From Flammeovirgaceae bacterium UBA2366 (GTDB lineage: Bacteria > Bacteroidota > Bacteroidia > Cytophagales > Cyclobacteriaceae), in NCBI GenBank assembly GCA_002344065.1, contig DDTK01000011.1, positions 735,920 to 799,919 on the forward strand: 64,000 nucleotides of DNA, in the 5' to 3' direction. The notes below the pieces were generated by a model. The model was not told the origin of the DNA and did not search any database. It saw only the letters and a program-made list of their open reading frames with translations. This document shows, in pieces, positions 1 through 8,489 of this stretch (position 1 is its first letter; the number at the start of each line of letters is the position of its first letter). The position numbers and the translations under genes are program-made.

Positions 1-157
1 TACCGATACTGTTTTCTGGTTTAAACTATGAAAAATTGACTTTTTCCGATTATAATCGAAAAAAGTTATAACTATTATGGATTGGATTCGACAATGGGTC
101 GAAAAAAATCAGGCATAGGTTGAACTTACAGCACTATATAAAACACTTAATTTCGTA
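1..157. other. Left-edge intergenic stretch, possible tail of an upstream gene
   Basis: No complete gene fits here. In the second plus-strand frame the first 31 bases read as a possible C-terminus (TDTVFWFKL, then TGA at 29-31), which could be the end of a gene cut off by the window edge. A 12-base palindrome at 47-58 (CGATTATAATCG), flanked by a T-run on the left and an A-run on the right, could be a two-way terminator. Both readings are weak. Confidence 0.25.
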
Positions 158-1645
158 ATGGGCATTGTTATCCGGCAAAGTATTTACACCTCCATTATCT
201 CCTATGCCGGAGTGGTGATCGGTTACATTAACCTGCTATATCTCTATCCAAAATTTCTGGATATTGAGCAGATAGGTCTGTTGCGCACCATTCAAGATGC
301 CGCCATCTTATTTGTTCCCTTTGCCCAAATGGGGCTGGCACAAAGTATAACACGCTTTTACCCGCATTTTAATAAAAGTGGAGGGGGTGCATCATCGTTT
401 ATTACAATGATCCTCACCTTATCCCTTATTGGGTTCGGAATTTTCTGGATCATTTTCACGCTTGCCGAATCACATATATTATCCTTTTTCAATGATCAAG
501 CCACGCTGCTTGCTCCCTACCTTCACCTGGTGCTGTGGTTAACCTTTCTCATGCTGGTTGCCACACTCCTGGAAACTTATTCGCGATCGTTGTTAAAAGT
601 TGCGTTTCCTAATTTACTGCGCGAAGTGGTAGTGCGGTTATTACAGGCCATACTGGTGAGCCTATACTTTACAAAGGTTATCAGTTTCCATTATTTCTTA
701 ATCGCCAATGTGGCCATCTATGGTGTGGTGCTTTTCATTCTGGTTATCAATCTCAGCGTTGCCGGTCAACTCAAGATTCACTTCGATTTCTCTTTTCTCC
801 AATCAAAACGGTTACGGGAAATACTTCAATTTAGTGCATTGAGTTTTGTTGGTACCAGCAGTATGGTCATCATCGGTAAGGTTGATAGTCTGATGGTAGC
901 CGGTTTGTTGGGCTTTAGTGCCAACGCTATTTATACCACTGCGTTTTATATGGCTACGGTTATTGAAATACCCAAGCGCGCCATTTTACAAACGACCATG
1001 CCACTTATCGCGGAAGCCTTTGAAAAAAATGATTTGAAAGAAATTGATAATCTATATAAGAAAGTATCGGTGAACCAACTGATTATAGGAGCCTTACTGT
1101 TAATTGGTGTGTGGGCCAATATTCAGAATATTTTTGCGCTGGTGCCAAAAGGTGAAATTTTTGAAGCCGGTGCTTATGTTGTTTTGTTGGTTGGCCTCGG
1201 CAAACTCATCGATATGTTTTTTGGCCCCAGCAGTGAAATTATTGTACTCTCAAAATATTACGCTTTTAACATTGTGGTAGTGTTGGTGCTGGCCATAACC
1301 GTAATCGTGCTAAATCTTGTTCTGATTCCGATTTACGGAATGACGGGTGCGGCCATCGGTTCGGCCATTGCGTTGTTCCTTTTTAATAGTGTGAAATTTA
1401 TTTTCATTTGGTGGAAGTTCAAGCTTCAACCGTTCACCCTCTCAACATTAAAAGTGTTAGGCATTAGCGTTCTTGCCTTTGGTTTGAACCTGGCGTTACC
1501 ACAACTGGAAAATGTATTTCTCGATATTTTTTACCGTTCTGCATTGATCACATTATTTTTTGGATCGTTAACCCTTATCTCAAAAAGTTCTCCTGAGGTG
1601 AATAAACTTGCCGCTAAAGCCCTCAATCTGATCGGACGAAAATAG
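158..1645 (+). CDS. Polysaccharide/oligosaccharide flippase family membrane protein
   Basis: This 495-residue protein is hydrophobic along nearly its whole length, with roughly 12-14 membrane segments. It resembles the MOP/Wzx flippases that move lipid-linked sugars across the inner membrane. The N-terminus runs straight into a first helix without a cleaved signal peptide, and the length is normal for the family. An early motif about leaving a state 'IGLLRTIQDA' and the 'GMTGAAIGSAIAL' stretch near residue 400 are typical of polysaccharide biosynthesis flippases. ATG start. The glycosyltransferase at 3379-4686 is nearby but on the other strand, so a shared pathway is only a possibility. The sugar substrate cannot be told. 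Confidence 0.85.
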   Translation: MGIVIRQSIYTSIISYAGVVIGYINLLYLYPKFLDIEQIGLLRTIQDAAILFVPFAQMGLAQSITRFYPHFNKSGGGASSFITMILTLSLIGFGIFWIIFTLAESHILSFFNDQATLLAPYLHLVLWLTFLMLVATLLETYSRSLLKVAFPNLLREVVVRLLQAILVSLYFTKVISFHYFLIANVAIYGVVLFILVINLSVAGQLKIHFDFSFLQSKRLREILQFSALSFVGTSSMVIIGKVDSLMVAGLLGFSANAIYTTAFYMATVIEIPKRAILQTTMPLIAEAFEKNDLKEIDNLYKKVSVNQLIIGALLLIGVWANIQNIFALVPKGEIFEAGAYVVLLVGLGKLIDMFFGPSSEIIVLSKYYAFNIVVVLVLAITVIVLNLVLIPIYGMTGAAIGSAIALFLFNSVKFIFIWWKFKLQPFTLSTLKVLGISVLAFGLNLALPQLENVFLDIFYRSALITLFFGSLTLISKSSPEVNKLAAKALNLIGRK

Positions 1646-1695
1646 AATTGAGCAGGGAAATTGGGTACCTTTAACTATCCATAATTTCTCATCCG

Positions 1696-2784
1696 ATGAA
1701 AAGCCGCAGAAAATTTATTAAACACGTACTTGCCACAAGTGCAGGCATGTATGCCAGTGAGTATGCTTTTGCCAACATCATTATACCACAAACAAAAAGT
1801 AAACTAGGTGTTGCGTTGGTTGGTCTTGGCTATTACAGCACCGATTTACTGGCACCAGCGTTACAACTCACACAACACTGCGAACTAAAAGGTATTGTTA
1901 CCGGTACGCCTGAAAAGGCTGAGCTATGGAAAAAGAAATACAACCTCGCTGACAAAAATATTTTCAACTATCAGAATTTTGAAAGCCTTGAAAACAATCC
2001 AGATATCGACATCATCTATGTAGTGCTGCCACCTTCCATGCATGCAGAGTATACTATTCGGGCGGCTCGTATAGGCAAACATGTTTGGTGTGAAAAACCA
2101 ATGGCCATGACGGTTACCGAATGCCAACAGATGATTGATGCCTGCAAGCAGAACAAAGTGAAACTAAGCATCGGCTACCGCATGCAGCACGAGCCCAACA
2201 CACAACAAATTATTAAGTACCGTAAAGATTTAACCTATGGCAAAGTACTTAAAGCCGATGCAGCCGCAGGTTATTTTGATGGAAGGTCGAACCACTGGAA
2301 GCAAATAAAAAAAATGGGCGGTGGGGCTACCTACGATATGGGCGTATACCCGATAAATGCAATCCGTTACAGCACCGGGTTGGAGCCCATAGCCGTTACG
2401 GCAAATCAATCAACCGAGCGGCCACACATTTACACCGAAGTTGATGAAACCATGGTGTTCGACCTGGAATTTCCAGGAGGTGTGACCGCCCATGGCGAAA
2501 CCAGCCTTGGAAAAAATATAAACAACCTGTTGGTAACATGCGAAAAGGGTTGGTACAAGCTCTCTCCGTTTCAATCGTACAGTGGTATAAATGGTGTGAC
2601 GAGTGATGGCAAAAAACTCAGTGCCACCATACCGAACCAGCAGGCTAAGCAAATGGATGATGATGCACTTGCGATTAAGCAAGGCTCAGCCATGTTGGTG
2701 CCCGGGGAAGAAGGGTTGAAAGATATCCGCGTGGTAGAAGCTATCTATAAATCCGTAGCGGAGAAGAAAAAGGTTATTCTTTGA
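1696..2784 (+). CDS. Gfo/Idh/MocA family oxidoreductase with Tat signal
   Basis: A 362-residue NAD(P)-dependent oxidoreductase of the Gfo/Idh/MocA family, which usually oxidises or reduces sugars and cyclitols. The first 27 residues form a twin-arginine signal (SRRKFIK at residues 3-9 followed by a hydrophobic stretch), so the folded protein is probably exported with its cofactor bound. A Rossmann glycine motif lies at 43-48 (GLGYYS) and the family EKP motif at 133-135. The C-terminal half matches the alpha/beta substrate domain. The gene begins 50 bp after the flippase on the same strand and may be co-transcribed with it. Substrate unknown. Confidence 0.88.
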   Translation: MKSRRKFIKHVLATSAGMYASEYAFANIIIPQTKSKLGVALVGLGYYSTDLLAPALQLTQHCELKGIVTGTPEKAELWKKKYNLADKNIFNYQNFESLENNPDIDIIYVVLPPSMHAEYTIRAARIGKHVWCEKPMAMTVTECQQMIDACKQNKVKLSIGYRMQHEPNTQQIIKYRKDLTYGKVLKADAAAGYFDGRSNHWKQIKKMGGGATYDMGVYPINAIRYSTGLEPIAVTANQSTERPHIYTEVDETMVFDLEFPGGVTAHGETSLGKNINNLLVTCEKGWYKLSPFQSYSGINGVTSDGKKLSATIPNQQAKQMDDDALAIKQGSAMLVPGEEGLKDIRVVEAIYKSVAEKKKVIL

Positions 2785-2860
2785 TTCATGTTTAGTGTTT
2801 AGAGACTTATCCATTCACCACAAAAGAACGAATAACATCCTGCCTTGAATAAAACGAAAT

Positions 2861-3376
2861 ATGCTGCCCTCTCCTGTAATTCTTAGAACAAACAGATTAT
2901 TGTTAAGGGAATTAGGTACAGATGATGCACCTTTTATTGTTGAACTGGTAAATACACCCGGATGGCTGAAATTTATTGGCGAGCGGAACATCCGATCGGT
3001 AGATCAGGCAAAAACCTATCTGGAAGAAGGCCCCATTAAAAGCTATCGCGAAAACGGGTTTGGACTTTGGGGTGTGAACCTTAAAGAATCAGATACTTTA
3101 ATCGGCATGTGTGGATTGCTTAAAAGAGATGCACTTGCGCATCCTGACATCGGCTATGCCTTTCTGCCGGCCTATACAGGCAAGGGCTATGCAATTGAAA
3201 TAGCGCAGGCCACAATGGATTATGCGAAAACCAAGTTGAACATAACAACACTCTACGCCATTACCCATCCGGAAAATGTTACCTCTATAAGATTACTTGG
3301 AAAGATTGGAATGCGCTTCAAAGAAAAGTTGAGTTTTAAAGAGGGTGAAGATTCTCTGCTCTTCAGCAATGAATAA
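2861..3376 (+). CDS. GNAT family N-acetyltransferase (RimJ/RimL type)
   Basis: A 171-residue acetyltransferase. The opening (ILRTNRLLLREL) is typical of the RimJ/RimL-like GNAT branch, which acetylates amino groups using acetyl-CoA. The acetyl-CoA loop appears as YTGKGYAIE around residue 105, and a later N-V-T-S-I-R-L-L segment marks the usual C-terminal part of the fold. It ends 2 bp before the convergent glycosyltransferase gene, with no hairpin between them. The acceptor substrate is not predictable. Confidence 0.85.
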   Translation: MLPSPVILRTNRLLLRELGTDDAPFIVELVNTPGWLKFIGERNIRSVDQAKTYLEEGPIKSYRENGFGLWGVNLKESDTLIGMCGLLKRDALAHPDIGYAFLPAYTGKGYAIEIAQATMDYAKTKLNITTLYAITHPENVTSIRLLGKIGMRFKEKLSFKEGEDSLLFSNE

Positions 3377-3378
3377 TT

Positions 3379-4686
3379 TCACTTTAAATACGAAACTAAC
3401 CTCTCCGTAATCACCTTCCGCGAATAAGCCGATACATTTCTTTTCTCAACAATCGGGTTGGGATTGGATTTCCATTCTTTAAAATATTTCAGCAAAGATG
3501 CTTTTATTCCTGCCAAATCATTACTTTCTGCCATAACACCCGTGCCGGCTTGATGTAAAACAGTAGCCGCATCGCCTACAACAGGCCCAATGCCCAGCAC
3601 CGGTACACCTGTTGCGATGTATTCAAACAACTTGCCCGGAAAAAAGCCGTGGGGATCGCGATACCCTGTAAGGATTAATAGCAGCAATGAGGTACTTCCA
3701 TAGCACTCCATTACTTTTCGGTGTGATACATTTCCGGTAAAGCGAACATGATTATGTAGTGAGGTGCGATCGTGCACATAATCCTTAAAGGGTTGATAGA
3801 CTTCACCCACAAATTCAATTACGGTTTGTTCCCCAAATTCGGCATGTTCAACCAGCAATTGCTGAAAGGCTTCCATAAAGGGAACCGGATCGCGCTGTTC
3901 GTTAACTATACCGATATGCCGGATTGTAAATTTTTGTGGCTTGATATAGTTGATCACTATGAAATCATCTTCATCAAAACCATTGGTAAGCAATACAGCC
4001 GGTCTACCAGAAAGTGCTTCAAAGCGCTTGATATAATGTGGCGTTACCGACACCACCACATTTGCGGCAGTCAGGACTTTTTGCTCCAAGTTCCTATGTC
4101 TTTGCATGGCTAACTTACCCACGCCAAGTTTTTCCCAAAGTCCCCACTCCGTCCACGGGTCGCGAAAATCGGCAATCCAATGTAGAGCAGGATTTTTCTT
4201 CTTCAACCAGAAGCCAATCAGGTGCATGCTGTGTGGCGGGCCGGTGGTGATGATGGTGGTTATCTTTTTTTCGATCAGAAAGTCGTGCAAAAATTTTACC
4301 GATGGCCGGATCCAGAAAATCCGCGGGTCGGGAATGAACAGGTTCGCGCGAATCCATGCGCTTAAACGCTGAAAAAAAGTTCTTTTGTTTGGTGCTAAGG
4401 AATCAACGGGGACACTTTTTTTTTCCTTTCGCGAAACACGCGAACTTAACCAATTAAAGATCTTGTAGGGTTCCCAAATGGGTAGTTTGATCACCTCCGC
4501 TTCAACAGGGACATCGTTGAGGAGTGACTCATCCTTTATATCAAACGAAGGGTTTTCCGGTGTGAATACATAAGGTTGCCAACCAAACAAAGGCAGGTAC
4601 TTGACAAACTTAAGCCAGCGCTGCACACCACTACCACCGCTGGGAGGCCAGTAATAAGTAATAATTAAAACGCGTTTATCCGTCAT
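3379..4686 (-). CDS. Glycosyltransferase family 4-like protein
   Basis: A 435-residue GT-B glycosyltransferase. The N-terminal acceptor domain starts with the nucleotide-fold strand and a glycine-rich loop (YYWPPSGGSGVQRW, residues 11-24). The C-terminal donor-binding domain has a family-4-like segment, GKLFEYIATGVPVLG, from about residue 351, with Glu355 in the position that contacts the donor sugar. No signal peptide or strong membrane helix is present, so the enzyme is cytosolic or peripheral. It lies 23 bp downstream of miaA on the same strand, so read-through is possible. Donor and acceptor are unknown. Confidence 0.85.
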   Translation of the reverse strand: MTDKRVLIITYYWPPSGGSGVQRWLKFVKYLPLFGWQPYVFTPENPSFDIKDESLLNDVPVEAEVIKLPIWEPYKIFNWLSSRVSRKEKKSVPVDSLAPNKRTFFQRLSAWIRANLFIPDPRIFWIRPSVKFLHDFLIEKKITTIITTGPPHSMHLIGFWLKKKNPALHWIADFRDPWTEWGLWEKLGVGKLAMQRHRNLEQKVLTAANVVVSVTPHYIKRFEALSGRPAVLLTNGFDEDDFIVINYIKPQKFTIRHIGIVNEQRDPVPFMEAFQQLLVEHAEFGEQTVIEFVGEVYQPFKDYVHDRTSLHNHVRFTGNVSHRKVMECYGSTSLLLLILTGYRDPHGFFPGKLFEYIATGVPVLGIGPVVGDAATVLHQAGTGVMAESNDLAGIKASLLKYFKEWKSNPNPIVEKRNVSAYSRKVITERLVSYLK

Positions 4687-4709
4687 GCTTCAATATTAAC
4701 CAATAAGGA

Positions 4710-5612
4710 TTACTTGTTAGCCAGGTCAACGATTAATTCCCACTGATCAGGTTCAATCCAGTTGATCTCCTCATCGCGCTTAAACCATGTGAACTGCCGC
4801 TTGGCATACCTGCGGGTGTTGCGCTTCAATAAACGCACTGCTTCTTCCCGATCGTATCGTCCATCCAGGAAATCAAATATCTCCTTATACCCCACTGTTT
4901 GCAATGCCTGGTGGTGACGGTACGGGTACATAGCTTTTGCTTCTTCAAATAATCCCTTTGTAATCATTTCTTCCATACGGGCATCAATGCGTTTGTACAG
5001 AAGTTCCCGGTCAAGCTCCAACCCGATCTTTACAACCCGAAAAGGAAGTTGCTGCTTTTGTTTTGTCTGAAAAGATGAAATGGATTTACCGGTGGCCATC
5101 ACCACCTCCAGGGCTCGCATCAACCGGGCGGGGTTCTGCTGATCCACTTTTTGCCAATAGGCAGGATCCAGTTCCTCCAGTTTCTTTTGCAACCACGTCA
5201 ATCCATTTTTCTCGTACTGCGCTATCACTTCATCGCGGATGTTGTCCGGCACTTCAGGAATATCATCAAAACCTTCGAGCAGTGCTTTAATATAAAGCCC
5301 TGAGCCACCACAAACCACCAGGTAATCGTACTTTTCAAAAAGTAAATAGATCAGATCCAAAGCTTCGGCTGCATACTGTGCGGCATCGTATTCAACGGTT
5401 ATGGCGTGAGAGTTAATGAAGTGATGCGGCACCCGGTTTAGTTCCTCTTCATTGGGCTTTGCCGTTCCAATGGTGAGTTCTTTGAAAAATTGCCGTGAAT
5501 CGGCCGATATAATTTCCGTTTTGAAATGCTCAGCCACCTTTATAGCCACCTCGGTTTTCCCAACCGCAGTGGGGCCAATAATAACAATCAGTCTTTTGTG
5601 CTTTAAATCCAC
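4710..5612 (-). CDS. miaA: tRNA dimethylallyltransferase
   Basis: A 300-residue MiaA, which transfers a dimethylallyl group to A37 of tRNAs that read UNN codons. The P-loop is GPTAVGKT at residues 13-20, followed by the family segment SADSRQFFKELTIGTAKP at 36-53, where the aspartate is catalytic. Length is normal. The start is GTG at 5612-5610; no upstream ATG in frame gives a better match. A TAATTTTA box on the minus strand (5623-5616) ends only 3 nt before this GTG, which fits a leaderless transcript. Confidence 0.95.
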   Translation of the reverse strand: MDLKHKRLIVIIGPTAVGKTEVAIKVAEHFKTEIISADSRQFFKELTIGTAKPNEEELNRVPHHFINSHAITVEYDAAQYAAEALDLIYLLFEKYDYLVVCGGSGLYIKALLEGFDDIPEVPDNIRDEVIAQYEKNGLTWLQKKLEELDPAYWQKVDQQNPARLMRALEVVMATGKSISSFQTKQKQQLPFRVVKIGLELDRELLYKRIDARMEEMITKGLFEEAKAMYPYRHHQALQTVGYKEIFDFLDGRYDREEAVRLLKRNTRRYAKRQFTWFKRDEEINWIEPDQWELIVDLANK

Positions 5613-5696
5613 GGCTAAAATTACAAAGGCTGAACCATGAATAATGAATTTTGAATATTGAATTATCTGAGTGTCCGCTTAATGTCCTAACTAATA

Positions 5697-5756
5697 CCTC
5701 ACCCCGTACTCGTACCTCGGACACCCCTCTCCTGCAGGAGAGGGGAAGGGGTGAGG
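5697..5756. repeat. Nested palindromic intergenic element
   Basis: A perfect 22-base palindrome fills 5724-5745, each half being CCCCTCTCCTG. It is enclosed by a second inverted repeat, CCTCACCCC at 5697-5705 and GGGGTGAGG at 5748-5756. The element sits upstream of both divergent flanking genes, in a 250 bp gap. Base composition is far richer in G and C than the AT-rich sequence around it. Elements like this are often dispersed in Bacteroidota intergenic DNA, but only one full copy is visible here. Confidence 0.6.
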
Positions 5757-5809
5757 TGTTAATGTGGTGATGCTAGATTAATTTTAGGACGTTAAAACGG
5801 AGACTCGCA

Positions 5810-5841
5810 TTGAATTAAGTTATCAATATGATTTATCTTCG
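5810..5841 (+). promoter_or_regulatory. Probable promoter of the 90-residue gene and MBL hydrolase
   Basis: TTG at 5810-5812 is followed after 21 nt by TATCTTCG at 5834-5841, one mismatch from the Bacteroidota -7 consensus TAnnTTTG. The ATG at 5862 lies 20 nt further on. Spacing equals that seen before lgt and recN in this window. Confidence 0.5.
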
Positions 5842-5861
5842 CACCATCGAAAACAACCACT

Positions 5862-6134
5862 ATGATTAAGTATACTGTTCCTTTTTTAACCAAGTTGGAG
5901 GATTTGATTGCCGAGTCGGATTATACGCTGCGCTATGAAAAAGGCAATTTCAAATCGGGGTACTGCCTGTTGCGTGAGCAGAAAATCATTATCGTCAATA
6001 AGTTCTATACCACCGAAGGGAAAATCAATGCCTTGCTGGATATTCTAAAGACGCTGGAACTGGATACTACCCGCTTTACCGAGAAGAGCCTGAAGTTGTA
6101 CGAAGAAATCACCCAAACCGAAGTTAAGGCTTGA
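5862..6134 (+). CDS. Small conserved protein of unknown function
   Basis: A 90-residue soluble protein without signal peptide or membrane helix. I recognise no domain with a named function. It reads as a mixed alpha/beta polypeptide with a basic, aromatic middle (YEKGNFKSGYCLLREQ) and a C-terminal helix. It has a good promoter candidate upstream and its stop codon overlaps the start of the metallo-hydrolase gene by four bases (TTGA), so the two are probably translated together. This coupling suggests a joint role, but none is established. Confidence 0.8.
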   Translation: MIKYTVPFLTKLEDLIAESDYTLRYEKGNFKSGYCLLREQKIIIVNKFYTTEGKINALLDILKTLELDTTRFTEKSLKLYEEITQTEVKA

Positions 6135-6892
6135 AGATCACATTCCTGGGAACCGGAACCTCACAAGGTGTGCCTGTAATTGGCTGTTCCTGCGCGGTTT
6201 GCAATTCACTGGATTTTCGGGATAAACGACTGCGCACCTCCATACACTTTGATGTTGGTGGCAAAAGCCTGGTTATTGACACTGGTCCGGATTTCCGGCA
6301 ACAAATGCTTCGCGAAGGGATAACCCGGCTGGATGGGATTATATTCACCCATGCCCACCGCGATCACACAGCCGGGCTGGATGACGTGCGGGCATTTAAT
6401 TTCCTGCAGCAGCAAAGCATGCCGTTGTATGGAACAGCAGAAACCCTCAGTCAGATAAAAAGTGATTTTGCCTACATCTTCGGCCCGAAGAATTATCCGG
6501 GCTTGCCCCAGGTAACCTTGCATACCATTACGGCTGAAACTTTTCAATTTCAAAATATTAGCGTAACACCATTACCGGTATTACACCTTAGGCTTCCGGT
6601 TTATGGATTCAGGATCGGCAACTTCAGTTACATCACCGATGCCAAAACAATACCCGATGAAACATTCAAACGCCTTGAAGGTACAGATGTGCTGGTGCTA
6701 AATGCCTTGCAGCGTGAGTACCACATCTCTCACTTTAACCTGGATGAAGCGTTGGCCATGGTGGATAAAATCAAACCCAAGACAACGTACTTTACACACA
6801 TTAGTCATAAACTGGGTTTACATGCCAATCTTGAAAAAGAGCTTCCCGAAAATGTTCACTTGGCTTTTGATGGCTTACGGTTAAGTTTGTAA
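6131..6892 (+). CDS. MBL-fold metallo-hydrolase (PhnP/RNase Z-like)
   Basis: A 253-residue metallo-beta-lactamase-fold hydrolase. The metal motif HAHRDH is at residues 74-79, and further ligands are likely in the THISHKLG segment near the end. The opening FLGTGTSQGVPVIGC and the cysteine cluster at 19-24 match the PhnP-like branch, whose members often act on phosphodiesters. The start is TTG inside the TTGA overlap with the preceding stop codon; the alignment of the first strand makes this start necessary. Cytosolic. The actual substrate is unknown. Confidence 0.88.
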   Translation: MKITFLGTGTSQGVPVIGCSCAVCNSLDFRDKRLRTSIHFDVGGKSLVIDTGPDFRQQMLREGITRLDGIIFTHAHRDHTAGLDDVRAFNFLQQQSMPLYGTAETLSQIKSDFAYIFGPKNYPGLPQVTLHTITAETFQFQNISVTPLPVLHLRLPVYGFRIGNFSYITDAKTIPDETFKRLEGTDVLVLNALQREYHISHFNLDEALAMVDKIKPKTTYFTHISHKLGLHANLEKELPENVHLAFDGLRLSL

Positions 6893-6938
6893 TAACATTA
6901 CTATCGCTTCTTATCATTTGAAGCGTCTGCGTTCTGCT

Positions 6939-8489
6939 ATGCACAACAACTTCTATTATTTACGACAGCTTTCCGTTGAACTTGGCAACAAACTCAAGGA
7001 CAGTGTCATGTCTGAATGCTTCAGTCAGAATAAAGATGAACTGATCCTCCGGTTTGAAACCCGCTCAAAGCCATTCTTTATTAAAGCCAGCTTGCTCTCA
7101 GATTTTTGCTGCCTTTCATTTCCATCCGATTTTAACCGTGCGCGAAAAAACAGTATTGATTTGTTTGGTGAACTAATTGGGCAAAAAGTTATTGGTTCCC
7201 GGCAATACGAAAATGAACGTTGCTTTTCGTTGTTATTTAGTGACCATTACATCCTGCTCTTTAAACTTCATGGAAACCGTGCTAACCTGTTATTATATCA
7301 TCAGGATAAGGTGATCTCTCTATTCCGGAACCACCTGACTACCGACCACGAAATTCAATTAGATCAACTTGACAAAACCATCGATTTCAGTAAGGAAGCA
7401 TTTGTCAGCAACCATAATCGGCTTAAACAACTTTACTTCACGTTTGGTAAGATTGCCTGGCAATATCTCAATCAGCATAATTTCAAAGCATCATCAATTG
7501 ATGAACAGTGGAAACAAATTCAGGGCTTGCGCCAGAAACTTGAAACTCCAACATTCTACATTATCCAATTAGAAGACCAGTTGGTATTTTCTCTTGTAGC
7601 CCTGGGTAAAATACAACAGCAGTTTACGAACCCGCTTATTGCCCTGCACGAATTCTTCACACAGTATTCTATCCATTACGGTTTTGAACACGAAAAACAG
7701 CGGGTGCTTACCAAACTTAGAACACAGTTAAAAAACGATGAAGCCTATCTGACAAAAACATCTGCTAAACTAAAAGAAATAGAGGCCGATGATCATTATA
7801 AAACCTGGGCCGATTTATTAATGGCCAATCTTCATACCGTAAAGATGGGAATGGATAAAATTGTCCTTCCGGATTTTTATCATGAAAACAAGCCCATTGA
7901 AATAAAACTAAAGAAGGAGCTCAATGCTCAGAAAAACGCTGAAGTATTTTACCGAAAATCCAAGAATCACCACATCGAAATTCAGAAATTAAAAGAAGCC
8001 CTTGCGAAAAAGGAAACTGAATGCACAACCTTGCATCAGTATATGAAGGAAATAGCGCAAACCGAAAGCCTGAAAGAACTACGAAAATTTATGGACTCTC
8101 TCGGGTTGACAGCAATAGCGGTGAAAAAGCAAGTGCCACTACCCTACCATGAAACCGAGTATAATGGCTTTAAGATATGGGTAGGAAAAAATGCCAAACA
8201 AAATGATGAATTGACTTTGCATTACACCTACAAAGAAGATTTGTGGCTGCATGCAAAAGATGTTGCAGGTTCGCACGTGGTAGTTAAATACCAGTCAGGC
8301 AAGAAATTTCCTAAGGATGTTGTAGAGCGAGCAGCTCAGTTGGCAGCCTTCAACTCCAAACGAAAAACTGATTCACTTTGCCCGGTTATTTATACACCTA
8401 AAAAATTTGTCCGCAAACGGAAAGGTGACCCATCAGGAAGTGTGGTGGTGGAAAAAGAGGAAGTGACATTGGTGGAGCCTAAGGCGTGA
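6939..8489 (+). CDS. NFACT family protein, RqcH/FbpA-like
   Basis: A 516-residue member of the NFACT family, which includes RqcH, the factor that adds alanine tails to nascent chains on stalled 50S subunits. The NFACT-N domain covers about the first 200 residues, a charged coiled-coil region the middle, and the NFACT-R (DUF814) domain the C-terminal 120 residues, with LWLHAKDVAGSHVV. Where RqcH proteins usually carry Asp-Arg, this one has Glu-Arg (YENERCF), a conservative change. I choose the ATG at 6939 because MHNNFYYLRQ is the usual beginning; a TTG at 6918 would add seven residues. The end overlaps the convergent ATPase gene by 11 bp. Confidence 0.85.
   Translation: MHNNFYYLRQLSVELGNKLKDSVMSECFSQNKDELILRFETRSKPFFIKASLLSDFCCLSFPSDFNRARKNSIDLFGELIGQKVIGSRQYENERCFSLLFSDHYILLFKLHGNRANLLLYHQDKVISLFRNHLTTDHEIQLDQLDKTIDFSKEAFVSNHNRLKQLYFTFGKIAWQYLNQHNFKASSIDEQWKQIQGLRQKLETPTFYIIQLEDQLVFSLVALGKIQQQFTNPLIALHEFFTQYSIHYGFEHEKQRVLTKLRTQLKNDEAYLTKTSAKLKEIEADDHYKTWADLLMANLHTVKMGMDKIVLPDFYHENKPIEIKLKKELNAQKNAEVFYRKSKNHHIEIQKLKEALAKKETECTTLHQYMKEIAQTESLKELRKFMDSLGLTAIAVKKQVPLPYHETEYNGFKIWVGKNAKQNDELTLHYTYKEDLWLHAKDVAGSHVVVKYQSGKKFPKDVVERAAQLAAFNSKRKTDSLCPVIYTPKKFVRKRKGDPSGSVVVEKEEVTLVEPKA

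Noticed and set aside
4106..4372. Several open frames opposite the glycosyltransferase gene
   Set aside because: They are shadows of the real gene, with unusual composition and no start or domain evidence.
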